The position numbers were made by a program, and so were the translations under genes. Under the pieces are notes generated by a model. It was not told where the DNA came from and did no database searches. It saw only the letters and a program-made list of their open reading frames with translations. Positions 35,501 to 47,500 of a stretch of DNA of 64,000 nt are shown here, piece by piece (within the stretch, counting starts at the first letter, position 1; each line of letters opens with the position of its first letter). This DNA comes from Branchiostoma floridae (taxonomy: Eukaryota > Chordata > Leptocardii > Amphioxiformes > Branchiostomatidae), in NCBI RefSeq assembly GCF_000003815.2, contig NW_023365750.1:59930-123929 (forward strand). Reading direction: 5' to 3'.

Positions 35501-38500
35501 GTGTTGATCAACTTATAGTATGTAGCGAATCTCTGATGAAGAGTGTCAGAAGGAAATTGCATGACCTTTCCATCTTCAAAATACGATTGATGAAAAAAAT
35601 CTTAACTCAAAAGGCATTGTTATGTGTATCTTTAGTACAGAAGTATAATTCCATATCTAATGTTAATTATTTTTTGAAATTTCAGCTGGACAATGTCCGG
35701 ATTTGACGCCTCCAGCCAACGGAGCGCTGAGTCCTCCTAGACCATACTCGTACCTAAACATGGTCGTGTTCACCTGTGACACGGGATACGTTCTGAACGG
35801 CGCCGCTGACACATTGTGCCAAGCTGACGGATCATGGAGTAACCCTGTTCCAACATGCACACGAAAAGGTGACTCTTAAAAACAAGCTTTGAAGTTGATG
35901 ATATACTATTAGTAATGTTCATATTCTTATGGAATGTTTTAATCTAGGAACCATTTACTCTGATTTATTGAACATATTCTGTTGGCGGTGTAAATCAATA
36001 TCATCAATATGTAAATTTTAAAAAAGGATACTTCAATTTTTATCATATCCAATTTTTTTTGCGATTTTTCAGCAAAAATTATAGATAGAACATGAGCGTA
36101 CTTTTTGACTCATCAATATGAAGCTGACCAACGATATTGATGTTATAACTGCAGCCTACATTTCAGATCATGATGAGTGTACAGGGGACACTGACGTTTG
36201 TCCCCAAGGATCTACCTGCCTTAATATACCGGAAGGGTACGGATGCACATATTGCTCACCTGATGTACACATTTTGGGTGGAGGAACGCCAATCGCCCGC
36301 AGAAGAGCTTTTACACTGAACAGTCGACTCAGGGTTAGTGCAAACTGCATTGAGAAACGTAATGTTGGGTACAAATGGGAGTTCTTTCCACCCAGTGGAT
36401 CACAGTGGCAAGTCCTTGCCGATGTTGTTTCCACAAAAGCAGATCTCCTGGTTCCTCCCAGAACACTCCATTATGGTCTATACCTGTTTAGACTAACTGT
36501 GACTGTGACTGAGACTAATACAGGAGTTGTAGTATCGGGTATAAGTTATAACACATCGGTGAGCATCACTCCATCTCCTCTCGTTGCTGGTATATTGGGA
36601 GGAGCCAGAAGGCAGGTTGGAGTTGGTGAATTTACCATAGATGCGGCCACGCTGTCATCGGATCCTGACGGCATCATATCAAGGAGCGCGGACCTGGACT
36701 ATCGCTGGTCTTGTGATCCTATCCGTAAGTAATACATTTATTATTGAGATATACCACAATTGATTGACATAACAGGTGACTATCGCCTTTTCAAGAAATG
36801 AACCTGGAGATGTTGACAGAAAATCCACTCACATCAGGAAAGGTCCCTCTCCTTTTGATAAGCGGGGTGTGGCTGAAATCAAACTGAGACAAACACAGGA
36901 CCTCCATTCAACGTCCTCTCTGAGGGACGGCCCTAACTAAAGCTTGGTGCCCATTTCTACCAGACACAGAAGATACGTTAGCATATTCAGTACACATTAG
37001 CGTATTCAAACCCAGAAACTCTGGACCAAACAACCCCGCCGTCACATCACTTTGCTGCTAAATATGTGGACAACTTAGTCCCACTGTGTATAGACACCCA
37101 TGTCCAACGCTTTCAAGAAATTACGAAATAGAATGAATTCTGCTATGTTTTAAAAGAGTATTGGCAGATTCCGTGTTGACTCATAAATTTCATTTTACTA
37201 TACAGCTGCGTATATTTTCAGATGGAGTTTGCCCTGCATTGAATGGAGGAGCCGATGGTCTTCTTACAGTAAATACCAACCGAGATTCACTTAACTCCGA
37301 GCTCATGTTTACTGTGGAGGTGTCTGCAACCAACAGGATCAGTGCTTCTGCGAGTCAGGTTATAGAGGTGGTTCCTTCGACCAACCCACAGTCATCAGTC
37401 ATGTAAGTCTGAATATTATTCAATTGTTACCATGATTGTATTTCTAGCTGAAATGCCTTACTGGTTCCAAGTAATCATTTTGTATGCACTTACAAGTATT
37501 ACCTGGTTTGTAATAGGCAATTATTTTGAGTGGCTTTGTGACTGTGTATTCCACCCGGAGATTTCTTTCCTTGTAATAATTTTGCCTGATTTGCTTATTT
37601 TTTTGGTGTAAATGTGTTTTTAGTTGTGATACTAGTTATGGAACCTGCGGCCCCGGAATCAACTACGGAGAAAGGTTGAGGCTGTCCGCGCTGTGCAGCA
37701 ACTGTCGAGGAGATCCCAACAACTACAGATACAACTGGACATTGGTGCAGACACAAGGAGTAGCTACGACTTGGACAGACGAAGACTGGAGGACAAACAT
37801 ACTGGATGACAGAAGTCAAGACTACGTGACGTTCAGGGCAGAGGTTTTTGATCCGGTATGTTACTTTCTATGAATACAATGCGACTAGAAAAAATGTGAA
37901 TTCCAACACAGAATCGAAACATATGGATTTCATTATTTGGCGGCTACACCAGACAAATTGTCTTCGTTGTGCTTTTGTTTTCTTATAGTAAATAAGGCCA
38001 ACTTGTTTACAATGTTCTAATTATTCCATACATTGTCATGTCTCTACAATATCGGACCACCCGTCTATAACTTTAACTGTTTGGCGTCATTTTAGATGCA
38101 TACTGATGTCCCAGATACTCACAAATTCTATGTTTACTAGCATACAATCAAATCATCCTTTATCTCAAGCAGCAAGGCCAGTACATTGTGACTTCCACAG
38201 TGACGGACAGTAACACAGGGGAGTCTGGTTCTGCAGAGTATTCCTTCATAGTTACTGAACCACCGACTGTAGGGAGCTGTACAGTCCACTCGCTGGGTAA
38301 CCCGGCTGGATTTTTTGAGATAGTGTGTCAAGGTATTTCTTGAAAATATTTTAGCCTAAGCCATTGTAACAGGCCCATCTGTAATTCTTGTTTTAATGGC
38401 TTTAGATGGGAAAAAAATTAACGTGTGATTACAACATTATTAATTTCAAGTTATCAATTCATAATTATCAATTTCAAGTCACTCCACCAACACTTTGCTC

Positions 38501-41500
38501 CAGAATTTCAGATAGATAATGATACATTGCTTACTAGGATTCAGCGATCCGGATCTACCTCTGCGCTATGATTTTGAGTACACAGCAGCGGATGTCAACG
38601 TTGCTTCTATCAATTCTACATCCAGTGTCAGCCAACATCTTCTATACAGCGGACCAGTAAGTGTCATCAATGTAATGTACACTTGTTTACATAATACCTT
38701 GTCCCCCAACGACCTGGAGGTCAAGGGACTAGGTAGGTAGGTAGGTTACATAATACCTTACTAAATTTTTACGTTTAGTGTGTCAGGGAATCATGGTTAC
38801 ATAGTGCAAGTGTGTTAAGTTTTCTCCTTTGGTTTTGCTTGACAATGTTCAGAGATCGGGCTTGACGATCGGATAGGCACATTGTTAGTTCGTCAGCTTT
38901 TATTGGGTTAAATGTGATTACGATTTGCGAAATAGCAGGTACTCAAGCAATTGGCTATGGTTTGGGAAACGATCAGACGATTTTTTTTATTTAGTGACAC
39001 TGCCGTCTGAGGCGTCTAACCGTTTCCAGTACCTCATCCACTTGATTGCGTAACAGCTATTTGGCGTACATTGATGTCTAACCGTCATGGAAATAATTAC
39101 GATTTTTCATGAACCAGGCCTCCAGCACCCCTCCAATCAGACTGCCCACAGGAGACCCAGACGAGAACTATGAGCTGGAGATCGTCATCCGTGTGACCGA
39201 TGCACTAGGTGCTTTTAGCGTCACAAGAGCCACAACGAATGTGAGAGTGCAATTTTATATGCGATAAATAGTATCCTGGTATCCAACTATTTTAGTATGT
39301 CGAGTGTATTTTGTCCGTTCTATTACTGGAGGAGGACGTAAAAGTCCATGCAGCTAAATTGCACACAGTGAAGCATATGAATGTTTAGACATATTTGCTA
39401 AATTATTAGCGTGTTTGCTGAGGAAAGTGATAAAACACCGAATTCTGAACGCGATTAACTTTGATTGATGTGGTTCATTATACCGATATTGTATACAAGT
39501 ATTTAATGTATTACAGTTTTTTCATATTTATTATTTACCATGATATTCTACCATTATTTAGGTAAGACCACCAGAAAATATTGAAGAGTTGGTGGAAGCC
39601 GTTCTAGATGACGTGGACGTCAACAACCTACAACAGACTACGTCATCAATCGCCAGTGTGGCGTCTGTGCTAAACGTTGCCGTCGGAACTGACGTCGACA
39701 ATACAAAAGCGGCTTATACCAACGCAAGGAGACGAGATACATTTAAACACTAACAACTACCTTCGCCAGTGTAGTGTCAATGTAGAAAATATCAATTCAT
39801 TGCGTCCTGATGGTCTTTATCTGAAAGACTGCCTTGTACAATTATTTAGTAGCCCTAAAGTGAATAATCATTACATCCGAGTATCAAGTCAACCGCACTT
39901 TTTTTTTTCGTTTTTACATCAAAGACCTACCGACGGTCTACCTTCAAGAAAACTGAGAACATGCCTGAAAAAGAAATAGCAACGACAAAACTATGCTAAT
40001 GCGTCCTTAACTATGATTTTATCCAATGCAAAACAGATTGTTTACCGTTTTTATCCTTTTAGACACGTGATCGGATGATGCAAATTCTGGAGCAGGTTCA
40101 GGTGCAGGACGTGCAGCAGGTGAAACAGGTGTCAGGCACGCTAGCACACGTGACTAACAAGCCTGAAGAACTGTCGGATGGGTCTCAGGTTAGTTGTGTT
40201 GCATAGAGCAAGATCTGCCCTCTGCAGTTAATGCTAATCCTAAAATGCTAATTTTAATAAGATGATGATTTATAAAGTGACACTACAAAGCAGGGGGTTG
40301 TCCATTTCTTTACAAAGACTGGACTGAAATCATGATCAATCAGTCCCAAATATCTACTTTTGTGTTGTAAATTACAGTTTACTCCATTAAGAAGTATTTC
40401 TACTAACTAAGATGAACATAACATTCAAGTTAATGCTGAACGGTGGTTCCTTCAGAATGGTATTCCCTTTTCTTAGCGCAAAGCCATTAAGAAATAAAAT
40501 ATATGTATAGTAGCAGGTCGTCCATTCAGTATTTCTGGTGACAAAAATGTAAATGAAAGGGAGAAATGCAGACATAACAAACGTTCTTATACCATATAGT
40601 CACTAACTAAAGCGCCCCCCCCCCCATAATTGCCTAACACCTGTGTGCCCGTATAGGTAAGAGCAGCTGACACTTTAAAGACGTTAGGAGAAGTGTTGAC
40701 GACTGAGGCATCAGAGGTTGGAACGGAGGAGCTGGAAGGCGTAGCGGCTCAACTTTTCACAGGTAATACCTTAGTGCCCTGTTGTAAAAAGATAGACAAT
40801 ACTAGACAACGGCGAATATGCCATCTATAAAAATTTGCATCGTCATCGACACATGTAATAGAAGTAGAACAGGTGTTCTTTATTAAGCAATCAAAATTAT
40901 AACAGTAATTGATTGTATAAGACGATAGTTTACGCAGTATATTTCCTTTTTCAGGTGCCATAAACATTCTGGACGCTTCCAGTCAAAGCGTGGAGAGAGA
41001 GAAGTCCAAGACAAAACTGACAAACAAGACTACAGACTTCCAAAAGGTGACATTAAAATCTTTTCCAAGATGGTAATCTGACAATTTTGAATGCAAATGA
41101 CCAACATAAATCGCAAGATCTAGGTCAATAGCGTCGATGTAATGAAGATGAGTGGGTGATAGTTGTTCTACATTTGATAGGAGACGAAAACCATCACTCA
41201 ACTTTGGCGGTGGATTGTATGAAGTTTAAGCCACTTTTGACGAACACTCAATAACATAGTCTAATGATCTAAAGATGGTGGAGATTTTTTTAAACTAGAT
41301 TAACATGATCAAGAGTTTCTCAATGCTGCCTTGTTTTATATCTTTTATTATTAATTATTTACATATTTACATCAGAACGAGCAGGCAGTCACCACCGTTT
41401 TCGAAACTATCGACGAGTTGTCTTTCACGATGATCTCGCGAAAGAACCGAGACGAGAAGCCGACTCTGGTCCAGGCTAAGGAGTTCCTGATGTCCCTGGC

Positions 41501-44500
41501 GAGGTCCAGCTGTGACGGACTCGGGACGCGGGTAATACAGACCCAGGAAAAAACGAAGGCGTACTTTGAAATTCCAGAGAACATTACCTCGAAGCTTTGT
41601 GTCAACGGAACTGTCAGATCTCAGGTGTGTATGTTTGGATACTTGTTATTATATGATAAGATACAAGAAATCAGTAGCTCATCAGGACCTTCCACTATAT
41701 TCTCAAAGTGGAATTTTACACATGTAACATTAATTAATATCCCGATTCTCGCGATATCTCTGCAAGCTACGCGCGAGCTTAACTTTGCCATACCAAGCTC
41801 CTTGGCCACACGAAGTCGAGGTAGAACTTTTTAACCAATCATACAGGCTCAGAACTGTATTCAAAACTTACTGTAGAGAAAAAATTGATAGTTACGTTTA
41901 CTAAGAAAAACATTATGTATTTCTAAAATTCTGGCAATTGCTGGAATTCATGTGTTGCATTGTTGTGTGTTTTATCTTTCAGACTTACTTTGCACCACGA
42001 AACCCTTTTGAATATGGAAATAATGCCGAGGATGTCAAGACCACGATTCTGGGACTTTCTGTTCTCGGCGAAAGGCAGAAAGTGCTTGTCAGTAACCTAA
42101 AGGAGGATGAACGTATCGAGTATATCAACCCAATATCTCCTGAGAAACCAATAATTGTAAACGGCAATGCAACGTCATCTAACAGCAGGCAAATAGCGGT
42201 AGGTCCAGTTTTAATGATATGTATAAATGCTTTCTCTCTTCGATGTTACAGATGATCACCTACTAGCACATTACATTGGGTAAAGTTCAATTAGCTACCT
42301 ATCTCTTCTTTGCATACATATTATGTGTCTCTGAGCTTTCGTCATTATGTTGTGATTTTGAGAGATTCCAAATTCGCTACGAGATTCTAAACTACTTTCA
42401 GAGTAATCCATTTCTACGTACAGTGCGCCTTTTGGTGTAACAAGCCAACGTAACATGCGAAACAGAGGATTGTAAACGTTGTGTTGTGGTTATGCATTTC
42501 TCGATCCTCTTTCTAAAACCACCATTTTCTGTTCTTCTTTGGTTATCAGATACACAATTTCACCACAACAGAACCAGGTGTTGCTTTCTACATCCGCGTC
42601 ATCCCTGACGTTCCCAACAAAGACGTAAACGTCACGTTAAGAACTTACCTGAAACGTGGTGCGGTGGTCTCACCTGTTGACTATAGTCACAATGCAACCC
42701 TAACAGGTAATGGAGTCTCTACACAGCCGTACACGTGGTTCCTGAACCAGGAAGCTTTAAACACCGGAAGTGGACGAGAAGTTTGGACAATAGGTAAACA
42801 CACATATTGATTACATATAGATTTTTATACACGCATTCTTCTCCCAAACCGTCAAGCTTTACATGTCATTTTAGCACACAAAAAATATGACAATCATCTG
42901 CTGTCCTTCTGAATGCGTTGCTTAAGTTCTGCTTTGGCATCTTACGATTGAATGGCATCTGTCATCAAATACTTTAACGTATCAATAGAAAGAACATCCC
43001 ATGAGACTCTTGCCATTTTGAATAGATAGTTTAGTGGGATCATCGATGTATAGTAAACTATAGACCAATGTTTGTCATATTCTACAATATATATTCAAAA
43101 TTCCTAACATTTTTTTGTTACCATTGAAGTTCTTATCTTTTTACCTTTAAACTTTTTTTTGTGTCCACTGGTGTCCTATCTTCAACTAAATGTAACAAGT
43201 CCTGTCCTGTTTACATGTACGGTGGGCCTCCTTGGAAATCAGGTTTTAAAATTTTAAGTGGCCAAGATGAAATAGATAAAATAGACAGTTTGTCTATCTG
43301 CATGTAGGCCTCCAGCGGATCCCAACCACTGACGAGAACGGACAGACGTCAGACTCCAGTGTTTCGTACACCATGAGCATCACAGCATCCAAATGTCTCT
43401 TCTTCGACGAGTCGTCAAGTCTTTGGACCGACAGGGGATGCGAGGTGAGTTATAGTTGTATTTTGTATCCATATGTACTAATTCTGTCATTCTATCAACT
43501 TATTCTTTTAGACGAAACGTCTTCGCAATATCTGTTATATAAATTTTGAAACTTTCGAAATCTGGTTAATTCTGGTTTACACTATCACAGCTACAAGTCG
43601 TAACACACATAAACTCAAATAGTTCCATGGGGTGCCATGCTACCGCCATATGAGAAAAAGAGCATAGATTTAGAAAAAGTTGAAGAGATTTACGAATACG
43701 GCATCAGCAATTCTGAGGTATATACACTTCAGATGTTTTGGTGTTCAAAATATAGCAAGATTTATCATGTGGTAGTATTATGGTACCCGGTGGAATTATG
43801 GGAGTAAAAGTTACATTTCAACATAAAAATATATGTATATCTGCAGTTACATTTGTTTTAATTAAGTCATTCTGAAGCTATTACAGAATCTTAATTCCTA
43901 CCATAGATGGTAGTTTGTGACCCAAAATCATTTCCGTATTCATTTATCTTTAAATCACTTTTTTTCTCTTTTTTTGTTTCAAGGTTGGGCCGCAGACGAC
44001 AGATGAGCAGCTCCACTGTATCTGTGACCACCTGACAGCCTTTGCTGGTTTTGTTGCGCCCAACCCGCTGGACTTGGGCAGTTCCTTCACCTTTGACCTG
44101 GACAGAAGTCTGATAGCCCTGGTGACCGTGTGCGTCGTGATGGCCTTGTACATCGTGGCTGTCTTCATCGGGAGAAGCCTGGATGTTGATGATAAACGAA
44201 GGGTTTGAATATATCCGTTCCTTTCCGGAAATCGGTCATCCAAGGGCAAGAGATATGACGTTGTTATGATGAAAAAAATGATGCGCGAATTTAAATTCCC
44301 TCAATAAAACCTTGAAGGAAACTATTGTTTGCTTCTGATATTTTTGTAATTTGAATGCCGAACTGTCTATGATGCAGATTACACAGTATTATTTCCGATA
44401 AGAGTCTTAAAATTGACATTAGCGCGAAAATGGTCATGTAAACCCGAATTTCTAGTCTGTGACAAACGCAAACAGGCTTGTTCAGGCTTGTGACTTGCCC

Positions 44501-47500
44501 CTCCCCTGTCTAGCGAGGGGGGCGATCGGATGCTGGGCGGGCCATTATAAACGAGATGTAATGAGGCTACTGAATCGCTACTTGTAATAAAATGATTTTT
44601 AGTGATGTCTATCATTGTCTTGATATACCTGTTGTAATGTTACAGCGTGAATACAGACGCCAGCGTAAGAGAGAGAACAGGGTCCAACAGCAAAGAGTAT
44701 ACAAGAATGTACCCCAGTCCACAACGGGAAAAAGTTTTATATCAGAACACCTGTGGATATCTGCTGTGAAACCCCCATCCAACCACTTCACCCGTGTGCA
44801 GAGGATCTCCTGTTGTCTGTGCCTCCTCATGTCCTTCATGTTAGTCAACATCATGTTCTACCGGGGAGACAGGAACTTCGTACCCAGGGTTACCGGAGGG
44901 AGGGTCCAACTGGAGCAACTGTTCAGCTGGGACACGGTAAGGTCTGATTAGGTTTCTTTCCAAAGAGTCCAGCGACAAAGGCTAATACATAGCAGCAAGA
45001 ATACTGTGCGAAATTATCTCAATGTGCCAAATCTTACACATACTTGGTTGAATGTATTTTAAACAAATATAGATGTGATGGCATATCTATACGTGTGGTA
45101 ATATGTTATTTGGGGCCACTTTCAGGCAAAAATATATTTTCGAGCCTCTTTACTGAAAACAAATGACCTGAAGTGTCTCAAATTTAGTGCTTTCTTAGAC
45201 AAATCTGCACACATCGCCTGATGCTTGCATGTATGCCTCTTGACAGAACGGAGATTCTGATAATATTGACATTATATTAGTAGATATCTGATGTTTAAAC
45301 GAGATTTAGTCTTAACATTTTCAGTTTTATCTTGCAAATATGATGATCAATAAGAGTTCCTAACATGTCTTTATTTTTTTAATATTTCAGTTCATCATCG
45401 GCCTGGAGAGTTCCTTAATCGCCTTACCAATCAACGTCATCGTCGTGGTGCTTTTCCGTTACGCCGGGCCACGTCACGACACGTCATCGCCAGCAAATGG
45501 GCTCATCCGGAAGGGCAAGGAAAACTACGTCACTCCACAGAAGGATCGAGCCGTGGATCTACCCCATTACTTGCCCAGAAGGAACGGGACGGAGTACACT
45601 GCATATCCTTCCGCACATATCGAGAAGTTTAAAAAAGAAGGAGGTAAGCTTCATACTTGACGCTTACCATTCACCACTTTGACTTTTGTAGCAGAAAGAA
45701 ACGCACCGCATACTCAATGAATAAGATTGAACAAATCATCCAAGCTTCCATTACAGACGTATTTTCTACTCAGGCCATATGTACTGCCACTGGTTTTCAT
45801 TGGGTGGCAAGTAGCTGATTCTTTATCACCTGATTAGTTTCCGTAAATTTTCATATTGCATTGATTCTAATCTGCAGCGAATGGGATGGACGGAGAGCAC
45901 GATACATACTGCATCAGTTTAGAGTCATTTTTGAACTACTTACTTTATCTTAGTGTTAGGGCCACTATGGAATCATGTCATTGCAAATAACAGTTACAAA
46001 CATACTGTAAACTTTTCGTCTCATGCGTTTCAGCCCTGAAGAAATCCGAGGACAGACACGGCGTAGAGAAACATGGTGCGAAGGTTGCCATGAGTGAGAA
46101 ACCGTATCGTCCATTGCCCTGGTGGAGCGTTATCGTAGGTGAGAGCTACCGGCAATTTTAATTCAAGGGGGGAGGGGGTTTCGGTCTGTGCGTTTGTTTT
46201 TCTTGTGTGCTGCTTACTCAAATTAATATTATAAACTGAAGGAATGTGAGTGTGAGAGAGTATAACTGGAGACTTACAGCTTTAATAGGATGGCTGGTTT
46301 GGCACAGGTCAAAAGTTGGTGTTGCGGTTGGAGAGTTTCATTGATCACGCCTGAATGCAAATGATAGAATTGTCCTCCATCAGTGACTGTTTGAAGGGAT
46401 TATTAACACGTACCTCCAATTTTTTATGTCTTCTCAATACATCTTGTTCACGGAATTAACGGAGTTTCTACTCAAGTTTTGGATCTAGTCTCATACTCCC
46501 TCGAGACTAGGTCACTCCGTGAACAATATGTACTTTGAAGACGTCGAACATTTGAAGGTACGTGTACATGTCTTCAAAGTGTCACTCAATGAAGAATAGT
46601 TTATCAATTATCAATTAGTATCTCAGGTTTAAAGGGTGTGTACCCACTGCATGGGAAGAAAAAAGTTATATTTGGCGTCTTTACTGTCCTGTACGGTAAT
46701 GATTACGGTAGATATCAGACCTGGTTTATGTAGTTACATGTAACATATCTAACATATTCCCCCTACAGCCTGGTTCCTGGTTGCTGCCATAGTTATAGTA
46801 TCCGGTGCCTTTACTGTCCTCTACGGTAATGATTACTGCAGGTGTCAGACCCGACTCATGTAGTTACATGTAACATATCTAACATATTTTCCCTACAGCC
46901 TGGCTCCTGCCATAGTTATAGTACCCGGTGCCTTTACTGTCCTGTACTGCAATAATTACGGCAGGTCCCAGACCTGGTTTATGTAGTTACATGTAACATA
47001 TCTAACATATTTTCCCTACAGCCTGGTTCCTGGTTGCTGCCATAGTTATAGTATCCGGTGCCTTTACTGTCCTGTACGGTAATGATTACAGGTCCCAGAC
47101 CTGGTTCATATAGTTACATGTAACATATCTAACATATTCCCCCTACAGCCTGGTTCCTGCCATAGTTATAGTATCCGCTGCCTTTACTGTCTTGTACGGT
47201 AATGATTACAGCAGGTCTCAGACCTGGCTTATGTAGTTATATGTAACATATCTAACATATTTCCCTACAGCATGGTTCATGGTTGCTGCCATAGTTATAG
47301 TATCCGGTGCCTTTACTGTCCTGTACGGTAATGATTACGGCAGGGCCAAGTCTCAAGCCTGGCTCTTGTAGTTACATGTAACATATCTAACATATTTTCC
47401 CTACAGCCTGGTTCCTGGTTGCTGCTATAGTTATAGTATCCGGTGCCTTTACTGTCCTGTACGGTAATGATTACGGCAGGGCCAAGTCTCAAGCCTGGCT

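Noticed and set aside
36168-36434. Minus-strand open frame under the EGF-REJ exon
   Set aside because: Shadow of the gene C exon, which has clear EGF and REJ signatures.
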